From positions 3,348,001-3,412,000 of the forward strand of contig OZ241898.1 of assembly GCA_965203525.1 (NCBI GenBank): a stretch of DNA of 64,000 nucleotides, given 5' to 3'. The notes under the pieces are model-generated. The model ran no database searches and was not told the DNA's origin. It saw only the letters and a program-made list of their open reading frames with translations. Origin of the DNA: WTFV01 sp965203525 (GTDB lineage: Bacteria > Acidobacteriota > Vicinamibacteria > Vicinamibacterales > UBA8438). Positions 31,422 to 40,348 of this stretch are shown here, piece by piece (positions within the stretch are counted from its first letter, which is position 1; every line of letters begins with the position of its first letter). The translations under genes and the position numbers were made by a program.

Positions 31422-32164
31422 TGGCGTCGTCGAGCCGGGCAGGCGCGGCGCGCGGGAGCTTCCGGCGCGCGTACCGGATCGCGGGCAGCGTGCTGCTGGC
31501 GTCGGCCGTCGGCGCGGCGGCGCTGACCCTGATCCTGATCGATCGCTGGGAGTCCGGGGCCGGCGCGCGGTCGGGGCCGGACGCCGCGGACGCCGGAAGC
31601 GGGGCGGACTCGCCGTTCACGGCGACGATGTACTACGTGGCGGAAAACGGCCTCGGCCTGGTCCGCCGCGAGATCGAAGTGCCGTACGCCGTCGACCCGC
31701 TCTCGCGGGCCCGGATCGTCGTGGAACGGCAGCTTGATCCGCCGCCCCGCCGACTGCTGTCCCCGTTCCCCGCGGGAACGCGCCTGCGCGGCGCGTTCCT
31801 GGCCGGCGACGGCAACCTCTTCGTCGATCTGAGCGGCGAGGTGACCACGGCGCACTCGGGCGGCTCGCTCGACGAGCTGCTCACCGTCTACGCCCTCGTC
31901 AACGCCGTCACGACCAACGTCCACGAAGTCGCCGCGGTGCAGATTCTGGTGGAGGGCCGCGAGGTGGACACGCTGGCCGGCCACATCGACCTGCGCCAAC
32001 CGCTCGCCCCGAACCTGACGTGGGTCGTGGACCTGCCGCCTCCGCCGGACGGCGGCGCCGCGTCCGGCCACGAGCTCGGCCGCTCGCCGGCCGGCACGCC
32101 GCCGGGGATGCCGGGAGAGGCGGACGAACCGGGCGCGTCGACACCCGGCCGCGGCGTGCCCTGA
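31421..32164 (+). CDS. GerMN-domain membrane-anchored protein
   Basis: 247 residues from ATG 31421. One transmembrane anchor (about 20-41, AGSVLLASAVGAAALTLILI) is followed by a GerMN domain (about 65-205): ATMYYVAENGLGLVRREIEV, LFVDLSGEV, LLTVYALVNAVTTNVHEVAA and AVQILVEGREVDTLAGHIDL. GerMN domains occur in spore-germination and cell-wall proteins and often lie next to amidases, as here. The tail (about 215-247) is Gly/Pro-rich. Bases 31561-31610 in this gene recur at 36911-36960. The inferred role is regulating or accompanying the amidase at the cell wall. Confidence 0.86.
   Translation: MASSSRAGAARGSFRRAYRIAGSVLLASAVGAAALTLILIDRWESGAGARSGPDAADAGSGADSPFTATMYYVAENGLGLVRREIEVPYAVDPLSRARIVVERQLDPPPRRLLSPFPAGTRLRGAFLAGDGNLFVDLSGEVTTAHSGGSLDELLTVYALVNAVTTNVHEVAAVQILVEGREVDTLAGHIDLRQPLAPNLTWVVDLPPPPDGGAASGHELGRSPAGTPPGMPGEADEPGASTPGRGVP
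31561..31610. repeat. 50-bp dispersed repeat, copy A (inside GerMN gene)
   Basis: This segment encodes the SGPDAADAGSGAD linker after the membrane anchor. It matches 36911-36960 with one mismatch, in the same orientation, 5.35 kb away. Confidence 0.88.
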
Positions 32165-32269
32165 CAGCAGCCCGTGGCGGCCTCCGCGACGTGTTCGCGG
32201 CGGTCATCAGGCGGGACTTCCTCCGGCGTTTCACCACGGGCTGGCAAGCCGCCGGTGCGCGCGTCGAGA

Positions 32270-34562
32270 TCACGACTCCCGGTCAATGGCGGTCACGAGC
32301 GGCGACGTGGGCCACGCCCGGCGGACGTGGTCGCGATCCGTGATGACCCGGCGCGCGCCCGGGCCGACCGAGACGCCGGTTTTCGTCAGGTCGAACATCG
32401 CGTCGTAGCCCGGGTCGCCGGGCATGAGCAGCATGTACGCGACGATCGCGCGTGCAATTCGCGGTACACGGCTATCGGCGGTCCGGCATCCGGATACGGT
32501 TCCCCGTGATGCGATGCGATTTCGATCTTGAGGTTCCTGTTGGTGTCGCTGTAGACGCAGGGACGCACTTCCTCGTCGGCGAACGTACCGTCCGGCCGGC
32601 ACTCCACGAGGTACACACGCTGTGTCGTATTGGGCCGAACGCGAAAGAACCGTTCGATGACGGGCATGGACCTGTTGCCAGCGATTTCCCGCCTTGGGCA
32701 CCCGGGCGACGAGGAACCGACGGGTACTGCCCACGGGAACCTCGACGTCGCGCGCGATCGGCGTCGCCGGGGGTCGCCAGTCCCAGGGAAAGCAGCTTGC
32801 TCGAGCTCCAGGGTGCGCGCGGTTCGGGCAGGTTCCGATGGGACCGGAAGGCGTTCAGGAAATTGTAGGCCGTCCCGGAAACGAAAACGTGGCGAGCGAA
32901 CCGTTCGGACGCGGCGTCTCGGGGCAGGCACGAGCCGACGGTGGTGCACATGTCGCGCAGCCGCGCCGTCTGCCTCCGCAATCGACGGAATGCGCGGGCG
33001 CACCCGGGTCCGGAGAGTTTGGGGATGCCCGCGGCGATCGGGACGCCGGGCAGCGGCGTGAAGTCCAGCGCGTCGAACAGAACCGCCCGCTGGCGGCTGG
33101 TCCAGCGCCGAAGCGGTCCGGTCTCGACGGTGGTTTCGGTCGTCGAACGGTCGAGTCCGTCCGTGCGGAAGACTATGGTGTTGCGCGTCTTGACGTCTTC
33201 TCCGAAGAGCGCATGGGGTTCGCGGTCGAAGAACGCGAAGCGCCATCTGCCGCCACTGCGCATGATCGCGCGCCGGGTGGCCGTCATCTGCGCGCGGCTG
33301 CTGCAGGCGAGCGACAGCGGGACGACCATGCCGGACGAACCGCGGCCGGGAATGGTCAGCCGCCACATCATCTCCACGAAGGCGGGGAAGTAGTCCCAGC
33401 CGGCGCCGTGACCGGCGGGCAGAGAGGCGAAACGCCGCGTGAGCGCCGCCGCATCTTCCCTGGGACCGATGGTCGCGTATGGAGGATTCCCGACGACGAC
33501 GTGCGCTCCGGCGGCGAGGGCGGGGAACACGTCGCCGAGAGGCGACCCGTGGGAGAACAGCGTCGTTGCGTTGTCGGGTCGGGCCGACGACGGTTCGACG
33601 TAGCGGTCGCCGATCCGCTTCCGGAGGTCGGCAAGGACGTCCCGGTGGTGGTCGTGACGGGCCTCGGGCGCGGCGACGCGGAACGTGAGAGCGTCGGCAA
33701 CGCACAGGTTGCAGCGGATGCGGTGCCACTGGGACCACGGCGCCGCATCTGCCCGACGCGACGCGCACAGACACTCGTGGAGCAGGACGAAACAGGCGGC
33801 GTCCACCGCCAGCGGATCGACGTCGATGCCGTGGAGGTTGCGTTCGACGAACTCGAGGGAGTCCAGGCCGGGCCGCCGGCCCGCGGCCAGATCGAGCACC
33901 GCCTTGAGGAACACCCCGGATCCGCAGGCCGGATCGAGGACGAGCGGCGCGCCGACCTCTCGGCGGGTCGCGTCCACCGCCTCGCGCACGATGTACTCGG
34001 CGACGTCCGAGGGCGTGTAGAACACCCCGGTTTCCTTCTTTGCGCGCCGGGCCTCCCGGGTACGAGAATCCCGCATGACGCTCGCTCTGCTTCCGGGACC
34101 GTGCGCGTCGAGGACGTACGGCAGGAGGTCCCGGAGGTCGTCGTCGTACGCGATCGTTTCGAGCGTCCGGGCGGCGTCGCGGTCGGCGAACTCGGCGAGC
34201 GCTCCGGAAAGCCGGCTCGGCACCGGAACGGAGCCGACGAACCAGTCTTCGGCATCCCGCAACGACGCGTGCGGCGACAACGCGCCGACGCTGCGGCCGA
34301 CGACGCGCATGCTCACGAGGGCCCACGCCGCCTGCCGGGCGCACAGGTCCGGCGGCGGGAGCGGCTCCGCGCGCCAGCGGCTGGCCAGGACGCCGGCTCG
34401 CGCCTGGTCGCCGGACGCGCCGTCGGCGAGGCCGCGCCGCACGCGCTCCGCGGCGGCCCGCACCGGACCGGCGATCGTTTCGGTGGCGGCGGCCAGTGAC
34501 GTGCCGGGGGCTGGAACCGAAGGGCGGCGCCGGGACGCCGGCTCGACGAGGGAGGGGATCAT
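32270..34562 (-). pseudogene. N6-adenine DNA methylase (Eco57I/type IIG-like), 3' part frameshifted
   Basis: From ATG 34562 a continuous frame runs about 600 residues. It has a helical N-terminal region, then a class I N6-adenine methyltransferase domain: TGVFYTPSDVAEYIVREAV, motif I VLDPACGSGVFLKAVLD (about residues 201-217) and motif IV VVVGNPPYATIG. Near 32755 the coding character moves to another frame (DVEVPVGSTRRFLVARVPK). Near 32680 it moves again (MPVIERFFRVRPNTTQRVYL) and near 32450 back (YMLLMPGDPGYDAMFDLTKT), ending at 32270. Three frame changes in 300 bases mean decay or local assembly error. The intact gene would be a modification or fused restriction-modification enzyme. The start overlaps the RHH gene stop (ATGA). 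Confidence 0.8.
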
Positions 34563-34768
34563 GATCCGGCGTCCCCGTCGCCGCGGGAAAGCAACGGCGT
34601 CCGGGAGTCGAGGTAGCGGGCTACCGCGTCGCGGACGACCCACGCGACGGACACCCGTCCGTTCCGGGCGATGGTCTTGATGTCGGCGTAATCGTTCGCG
34701 TCGATGGACACGGATACGCGCACGGGACGAGGTTTCCCGGCGCCGGCGTGGGGCTTGGACTTCTCCAT
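34559..34768 (-). CDS. Ribbon-helix-helix (CopG/MetJ-like) regulator
   Basis: 69 residues from ATG 34768 (GAGAGGGA upstream). VRVSVSIDANDYADIKTIAR begins the RHH strand and first helix, and RVSVAWVVRDAVARYLDSR is the second helix. Such proteins act as antitoxins or controllers of restriction-modification genes. The stop overlaps the methylase start by four bases, so I infer a controller of that modification gene. A perfect 8-bp inverted repeat 23 bases upstream is a likely autoregulatory operator. Confidence 0.8.
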   Translation of the reverse strand: MEKSKPHAGAGKPRPVRVSVSIDANDYADIKTIARNGRVSVAWVVRDAVARYLDSRTPLLSRGDGDAGS

Positions 34769-34790
34769 CGGTTCCCTCTCGTCTCCGCGG

Positions 34791-34819
34791 TTGCACCATG
34801 ATACACCATCGTGGTGCAA
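34791..34819. promoter_or_regulatory. Inverted-repeat operator upstream of the RHH gene
   Basis: TTGCACCA (34791-34798) and TGGTGCAA (34812-34819) are perfect inverted repeats separated by 13 bases that contain another CACCA. RHH dimers typically bind such short paired sites. The rph fragment begins immediately to the right. Confidence 0.55.
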
Positions 34820-35264
34820 TCTGGCTGACGGGCCCGCGGGAGCTGTGCGCGGTGACGCTGGGCGAACGCACGGTCCGGGTGGACTGCGACGTGATCCAGG
34901 CGGACGGCGGCACGCGTACCGCGTCCATCACCGGGGGCTTCGCGGCCCTGGCCCTGGCCCTGCGGAAGCTCCGCGAGAACGGCACGATCGCGCGCCTGCC
35001 GCTGGCCGACTACGTCGCGGCCATCAGCGTCGGAATCGTCGACGGCCGGCCGCTGGCCGATCTGGCCTACGCGGAGGACTCCCGGGCCGAGGTCGACAGG
35101 AACGTCGTCAAGACCGGCGGCGGACGGTCGCGGACGACTCCGGCCTCGTGATCGACGGCCTGGATGGAGCGCCGGGGGTCCGCTCGGCGCGCTTCAACGG
35201 CGGGACGTACCCGGAGAAGTTCGACGCGATCTACGCGCGGTTGCGCGCAACGCCGCCACGCTGA
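34820..35264 (+). pseudogene. Fused remnants of rph (RNase PH) and rdgB (dITP/XTP pyrophosphatase)
   Basis: From about 34834 to 35115 one frame reads the middle of RNase PH: LGERTVRVDCDVIQADGGTR, ITGGFAALALALRKLRENG, AAISVGIVDGRPLADLAYAE and DSRAEVDRNVVKTGGG. About 80 N-terminal residues and the C-terminal third are missing. From about 35125 another frame reads RdgB/HAM1: VADDSGLVIDGLDGAPGVRS and TYPEKFDAIYARLRA, then a stop at 35264. rph and rdgB are adjacent in many bacteria, so this looks like an internally deleted and truncated copy of that pair, cut on the left by the RHH-methylase module. Neither fragment can be functional. Confidence 0.78.
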
Positions 35265-35597
35265 CCCGCGGCCCGGCGGCGGCGGCCGGGCTCCGTGTTC
35301 CCCGTCGTGCTGCCGCGGCGCCGTCGGCCACCTTCACCCGGTCGCGCGCGTCGTCGACGCGCGTCCCGCCGGCCGGCCTGGTCCGCTTGCCGGCTTCACA
35401 GCCCGTGGCGAAATCCCCGCTACGGGCGCCGCATCCCGGCTGATCTGCGTCGTTCGTCGGTCGCATAGTGCCGAGCGTTGCCCCCGCGGCCGGCCGACCT
35501 TCGCCCACTTTTCGCGTCTACCAGGTAGCGCGTTCCGGCCCGGGACCGAGGCTCGCAGGCGGGGGCCGGGCCGATCCTGATCTGATCTGTTCAGTCC
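35265..35597. other. Intergenic region without recognisable gene
   Basis: 333 bases between the rph/rdgB remnant and the convergent lipoprotein gene. No ORF with coding character, repeat or clear terminator is seen. It may hold further unrecognisable remnant sequence. Confidence 0.45.
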
Positions 35598-36826
35598 CTA
35601 CCCCGTCGGCGGTAGCGGCACGGTCATGAAATAGATCTCGCCAGAAACATTGTATTGACTTTGACACCGCGAATTGAACCGGATCTGCGTTCTCTGTATT
35701 CTCATGGTCCACAGGCGAGCAGGATCGTCTATGTATCCGGCCGGTACACGTGGTATCTCAATCCCGTTCGCATCCAACCGCCGAATGACAGTATCGCCAG
35801 TCACTAGCTCGGCGCTTTCCAGTCCGTAATCCGGCCCGGAACCGGCGCGCCGCCCCCAATGCGGAATATCCGCGCCAACCCTGGGCGCTTCCGCATTACA
35901 CCCGGCGGCGAACGGACCGGTCCCCGTAGCCCAGCCTGCATCAGAGTAGAATTGGACGATTGTCCAAGCAGGATCGGCCGGGTTGTAATACCACCTAGAC
36001 CACCTAACCGGAAACGTCCCCGTATCCGGCCCTGCACCCGTGAAGGGGTAGCCGGGAAACCCCATGATACCGCGGTTGGCGGTAAGGCTATCCGCGAGAA
36101 GGATCCATACCGGCCGCGTATCTACCGGTTCCGGTTCCGGCTCCGGTTCCGGCTCCGCCCGCACCGGCGGATCGAACCGGCTGTCCTCCCAGCCGGGGCC
36201 GTTGCCGTCCGTGTCGACACTGGTGACGGTGCGGCCCGCTTCGTCCGTCCGGCACGACAGCGGCGCGTTGCGCCAGCCGTCGTAGCGGTCGTCGGACAGT
36301 TCGGCCGCCTCGACGACGAGCCAGCCGGCGCAGTCCGGCAGCATCAGCGTTCGGGACGGCGACCCGACGAACGCGAAGCTCCCCTCGAAGACCGGTTCGC
36401 CGCACCGCTGACCGACGTGATGCGGCTCCACTGGGCAGTGCCGGATGGTGACGGCGCGGTTCCGGTATTCGCGGGCCGCGTCCGGCATCCCGGGCATGTC
36501 GACCGGGACGAACGTGATCGTGACCTCGCCGTCGACGTACTCGATCCGTGCGTCGTATGCGTTGAAGCCCCGGGTGTGCGGCGCGAGCTGCGCGACCTCC
36601 GCGTCGGCGCCTGCCGCCAGACCGGCCGGCGCGGCCGACGGGCCGCCGTGCAGGGCGGAGTCACCGGCAAGACGATGGAACGGGTCTACCCCCCCCCCCC
36701 CCCGGACGGCGCGGTCGCCAGCGGTGACGGCTGAAGCGGCGAGGACGAGGAATCGTCGTCGGAGCAGGCGACCAGACCCGCACCGGCGGCCAGCAGGACC
36801 GTGACCACGAAGAAGCAGTTTCGCAT
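35598..36826 (-). pseudogene. Putative phase-variable lipoprotein, off-frame by a run of 15 G
   Basis: ATG 36826 (GGGAG upstream) encodes a lipoprotein signal, MRNCFFVVTVLLAAGAGLVA followed by Cys, and then a Ser/Pro linker. Reading in the linker meets 15 G at about 36689-36703 (minus strand) and as given runs straight into TAG. With 16 G the frame would continue as VDPFHRLAGDSALHGG into an open frame to 35598 (about 300 more residues). That part contains VEYVDGEVTITFVPVDMPGM-like sequence, an (EP)5 repeat near 36130-36160 and a C terminus ending YFMTVPLPPTG. The 3' half is visibly less GC-rich than the window. A slippage switch or a homopolymer sequencing error could each explain it. Function unknown; a surface role is inferred. 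Confidence 0.7.
36689..36703 (-). repeat. Homopolymer tract of 15 G (C on the plus strand)
   Basis: The only long mononucleotide run in the window. It lies about 40 codons after the start of the lipoprotein gene, right after the signal peptide, where slippage would switch translation on or off. Confidence 0.85.
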
Positions 36827-36910
36827 CGATCGGAATCTCCCGGCGCTTCTTGTTGAATTCGTGACAGGGCGGAGTTTTTCACAACGCCGCGGCGGATTGC
36901 AAGCGGCGAC

Positions 36911-36960
36911 CGGCGCGCGGGCGGGGCCGGACGCCGCGGACGCCGGAAGCGGGGCGGACT
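36911..36960. repeat. 50-bp dispersed repeat, copy B (intergenic)
   Basis: Copy of 31561-31610 with one mismatch, in the intergenic gap between the lipoprotein gene and the end of the TonB receptor gene. Not translated here. Confidence 0.88.
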
Positions 36961-37019
36961 ACACCGGTGTGATTGCGCCGGCGGTGTCGGGTGAAGACCC
37001 GGGAGACGTACCCGCGCGT

Positions 37020-40000
37020 TCACGCCCCGCCCGGGCCGAAGCGCAGGCGGGCGCCGAGGAACACCCTCCGCGGCGGGGTGAACCGGATGCCGTCGCCGAA
37101 GGCGGCGCCGCCGGCGCCGGCCACCAGGTCCTGGTTGCGGATGGCGTCCTGGTCGTCCAGCAGGTTGAATACGTCGGCGAACAGCTCCAGCCGGGAGCCG
37201 GCGGCCCGGTAGCCGTAGAGGAGCCGGACGTCGACGACGCCGTAGGAGGGGTTGCGGAGCGTGCCGACCGCGTCCGGGTCGAGCCAGCGGTGCGGGATCC
37301 CGGCGAATTCGAACTCCTCGCCCGCGTCGACGCGCACCGGCAGGTGCCGGTTCGAGGCGCGGAACGTCCGGCTGGCGACGGAGCCGGAGTTCCAGCGCCA
37401 GTTCGCGCCGAGCTGGAATCCCGCGTCCCAGTGGTAGGACGAGCTGATCTTGAACAGATGCGCGATCGAGCCGGGCTGGTCGCCCCACTGGTGCGGCGCC
37501 CGCGGGTCGAGCCAGATCACGTCGCCCTGGAAGTCGGCGCTCGAATCGGAGTTGGTGTTGCCGGCCGCGGCGCCGTACGTCCAGGCGGCGAGGGCCTGCC
37601 AGTCGTCCCGCAACCGCTGCCGGAAGGTGAGTTCGACGCCCTGGTAGTCCCGCGCGCCGCCCGCCAGGGTGGCGATGACGAAGTTCGATTCGGGAAAGGT
37701 GTCGTAGCCGAAGTAGTCGAGGCCGAGGAAGAGCGAATCGGGGTGCCCGACCGGCCCCGGATAGGCCGTCGTGCCGTCGGGGCGGAATGCGTAGAGCGCC
37801 AGGTCGTAGTCCTCGATGACGTCGCGCGTGCGCCGCCGCGTGTAGAGCGCCATGACGCTCCGCCCGCCGCCGAGGTCGGTCTCCCAACTCAACTGGAAGT
37901 CGTCGGTCCACGGCGTCCTCGTGGTCGGCGCGAACAGGGCGTCGGCCTGTTGCGGCCCGCCCCGCACCCGGTACGTCACCCACTGATCGTTGGCGTAGAC
38001 CTGCTCCTCGCGGACCGAACCGCTGAGGGTCCCGGCGAAGTTGGTCAGGTTGTTGCGGATCGGATCGTAGTACCGGCCGTAGAACGCGCTGATCCGCTGC
38101 CGGCCGGCGCCGGACGGGTCGTACGACACGCTGAGGCGCGGCGCGAGCGTCCAGTCGAACGTGAAGACGTTGGTTCCGTCGGTCGCGACGTGCTCGAAGC
38201 GCTCCGCGCGGACCCCGAGGTTGAACGAGAGGCGGTCGGCCGCGGTGAACGTGTCCTGCAGGAACAGGCTCGCGCCGTGGGAGCGGGTCTCCTGCGCGCC
38301 GAGGGCGGACTGGTGGCGCCGGTAGTAGTTGACCGCCCCGTGCGGATTCCCCGCCGTGCTGCCGTACGTCAGGCTGCCGGCGAGTTCGTCCGGGGAAATC
38401 GCGCCGTCGCCGTTCGTGTCGTAGCGGGCGTAGAACGCGGCCCGATCCGGGAGCCGGTCGATGGTGCGGACGAAGCCGCCGTAGTCGCTGCTGTTGCGCG
38501 GGTCGAACCACGAGGCGGTGAAGCGGCCCGCGATCAGCGCGCCGGCCGAGAGCCCGGACAACGACGGGTGCAGCGACGTGTACAGCCCGCCGTCGAACAC
38601 CGTGTCGCGGACGTTGGTGTTCCGCGCGAGCTCGACGCCGCCGTGCACGGCGTGCCGTCCGACCTGCACGACCGCGGTCCCCTTCCAACCCTCCGTGTCG
38701 CGCTGATCCAGATCGTTGCGCCCGAAGCCGCCGAGCTGCTCGTCGGCGAGGGTGCGGGCGTCGGATTCCCGGAAGACGACGACGTTCCGCGGGCCGGGCA
38801 CGACCGCGAAATCGGAGACTTCGCCGTTGTGCCGGCTGTACGCCCCCTCGAAGAGCAGGGGGCCGGCGAGGCGGGTGTACTTCAGGTGGTAGTTGCCGCC
38901 GCCCTGCGCCCGGCGCCGGTCGTGCGCGTTCGTCACGTCGCGGTCGCGCCGGCCGCTGACGCCGGTGGGGTCGTTCAGGAAGGTGAGCCCGAGCGTCTGG
39001 CCGGCGCCCGGCGCCCAGGTGGCGCGCGCGTAGAACTGATCCTGCTTCTGTTCGACGGTGCGGATGACGTCGGCGCCGTCGAGCGCGACGACGGCGTCGG
39101 AGCGCGCCACGCGGCGGTAGCTGCCGAAGAACCATGCCTCGTCGGCGACCAGCGGCCCGCCGCCGGTGACCGCGGTGTCGAAACGCGAGAACTCCTGGCC
39201 GGCCGCGTTCCGATCCTCGGCGACGAGCCGGTGGTTCTGGAAGAAGTAGTTGACCGAGCCGGTGAGCTGGTTCGTTCCCGACTTCGTGACGACGCTCGAG
39301 AGCAGCCCGGGCGCCCCGACGTACTCGGCCGGAATCCCGCCGGTCAGCACCTGCTGCTCCTGCACGATCTCGGTGTTGAGGTTGGCGCCGTACGTGCCGT
39401 CCACGCCGTCGGTGACGTTGATGCCGTCGATGTAGTAGAAGTTGTCGCTCGACACGCCCGCCTCGCCGCCGAAGTCGCGGTAGTTGATGCCCGACTTGGA
39501 CGCCGGGTTCCCGGGCGACTCCGGGTCGTCGGGAAACACGCCGGGCACCAGTTGCAGGTAGCTCTGGTAGCTGCGGCCGGTCGGCACCGCCTCGGTCAGG
39601 TCGAGGGTGATGTCCTCGGCGACGACCGCGCTCGTCACGTCGACGACCGGCGGCGCCGCGGTCACCACCACGGTCTCGGTCAGGGCGCCGACCGCCAGAC
39701 GCACCGCGAGCGACGCGGTCTGCCCCGCGCGGACCAGCACGTCCGTCCGCCGGGTCGTCCGGAAGCCGGACAGCTCGACGGCCACCACGTAGCGGGCCGA
39801 CGGGTTCAGGGCGCGCAGCTCCGCCAGCCCCGCCGCGTCGGTGAACGCGACGCGCGTCGTCGCGGCGTCCTCCGCCGCGGCGGTGACGGTGGCGCCGGGG
39901 ACCGGCAGGCCGGCCTGATCCGTGACCGCGACACGGACGATCCCGGTCGTCGTCACCTGCGCCCGGGCGGGCACGGAAACGGTCGCGACCAGCAGTGCGA

Positions 40001-40022
40001 GCAGTGCCGCGGCGCCGCGCAT
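37020..40022 (-). CDS. TonB-dependent receptor with carboxypeptidase-regulatory N-terminal domain
   Basis: 1000 residues from ATG 40022. Signal peptide 1-22 (ALLALLVATVSVPARAQ). A carboxypeptidase regulatory-like domain (about 25-105, VRVAVTDQAGLPVPGATVTA) precedes the plug (about 110-240, with DGINVTDGVDGTYGANLNTE and GGIPAEYVGAPGLLSSVVTK) and a long barrel. An EF-hand-like calcium loop, DTNGDGAISPDE, lies near residue 540 in an extracellular loop. The C terminus is FTPPRRVFLGARLRFGPGGA rather than a clear terminal Phe. These receptors import large substrates across the outer membrane with TonB energy. The substrate is not evident. The gene's 5' end is duplicated upstream. Confidence 0.9.
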   Translation of the reverse strand: MRGAAALLALLVATVSVPARAQVTTTGIVRVAVTDQAGLPVPGATVTAAAEDAATTRVAFTDAAGLAELRALNPSARYVVAVELSGFRTTRRTDVLVRAGQTASLAVRLAVGALTETVVVTAAPPVVDVTSAVVAEDITLDLTEAVPTGRSYQSYLQLVPGVFPDDPESPGNPASKSGINYRDFGGEAGVSSDNFYYIDGINVTDGVDGTYGANLNTEIVQEQQVLTGGIPAEYVGAPGLLSSVVTKSGTNQLTGSVNYFFQNHRLVAEDRNAAGQEFSRFDTAVTGGGPLVADEAWFFGSYRRVARSDAVVALDGADVIRTVEQKQDQFYARATWAPGAGQTLGLTFLNDPTGVSGRRDRDVTNAHDRRRAQGGGNYHLKYTRLAGPLLFEGAYSRHNGEVSDFAVVPGPRNVVVFRESDARTLADEQLGGFGRNDLDQRDTEGWKGTAVVQVGRHAVHGGVELARNTNVRDTVFDGGLYTSLHPSLSGLSAGALIAGRFTASWFDPRNSSDYGGFVRTIDRLPDRAAFYARYDTNGDGAISPDELAGSLTYGSTAGNPHGAVNYYRRHQSALGAQETRSHGASLFLQDTFTAADRLSFNLGVRAERFEHVATDGTNVFTFDWTLAPRLSVSYDPSGAGRQRISAFYGRYYDPIRNNLTNFAGTLSGSVREEQVYANDQWVTYRVRGGPQQADALFAPTTRTPWTDDFQLSWETDLGGGRSVMALYTRRRTRDVIEDYDLALYAFRPDGTTAYPGPVGHPDSLFLGLDYFGYDTFPESNFVIATLAGGARDYQGVELTFRQRLRDDWQALAAWTYGAAAGNTNSDSSADFQGDVIWLDPRAPHQWGDQPGSIAHLFKISSSYHWDAGFQLGANWRWNSGSVASRTFRASNRHLPVRVDAGEEFEFAGIPHRWLDPDAVGTLRNPSYGVVDVRLLYGYRAAGSRLELFADVFNLLDDQDAIRNQDLVAGAGGAAFGDGIRFTPPRRVFLGARLRFGPGGA

Positions 40023-40104
40023 CGAGCGCGGCACTTGCACGAGACGGTGATCTCGGGCGTGTCGACGTGCGAGCAGCGCCGCGGCGCTACGCATCGAGCG
40101 CGGC
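39995..40104. repeat. Duplicated 5' end of the TonB receptor gene (38 bp, offset 72 bp)
   Basis: 39995-40032 spans the receptor start codon and first eight codons. 40067-40104 repeats it with three mismatches after a 34-base unrelated segment. The upstream copy carries its own ATG and short frame encoding MRSAAALLARRHA. Confidence 0.83.
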
Positions 40105-40150
40105 GCAACGGGATCGTCCCACCGCATGACGCCGCCGCCACGGGGCGGCC

Positions 40151-40348
40151 CGCTCGAACTCCGCCGGCCTGGAAATCCGCAAGCGCGTCGAATGCCACGG
40201 AAGGTCGTCGTCATCCGTTGACCCGCTCGAACTCCGCCATGAACGCGGCCAGCGCATCGAAATCCGCAAGCGCGTCGAATGCCACGGAAGGTCGTCGTCA
40301 TCCGTTGACCCGCTCGAACTCCGCCATGAACGCGGCCAGCGCATCGAC
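40151..40348. repeat. Tandem repeat of the serC 3' end (87-bp unit, about 2.5 copies)
   Basis: Units start at 40151 (14 bp shorter), 40224 and 40311. The rightmost one is the true end of serC with its stop at 40298. The others repeat the MAEFERVNG-stop coding sequence plus downstream bases. They are nearly identical, so this is recent. Confidence 0.9.

Noticed and set aside
32167..32242. 10-bp inverted repeat (CAGCCCGTGG/CCACGGGCTG) after the GerMN gene as a terminator
   Set aside because: The loop would be 56 bases, too long for a terminator hairpin, and no U-tract follows.
35194..35508. Minus-strand ORF in the gap after the rph/rdgB remnant
   Set aside because: Overlaps the RdgB remnant in antisense and has no family features.
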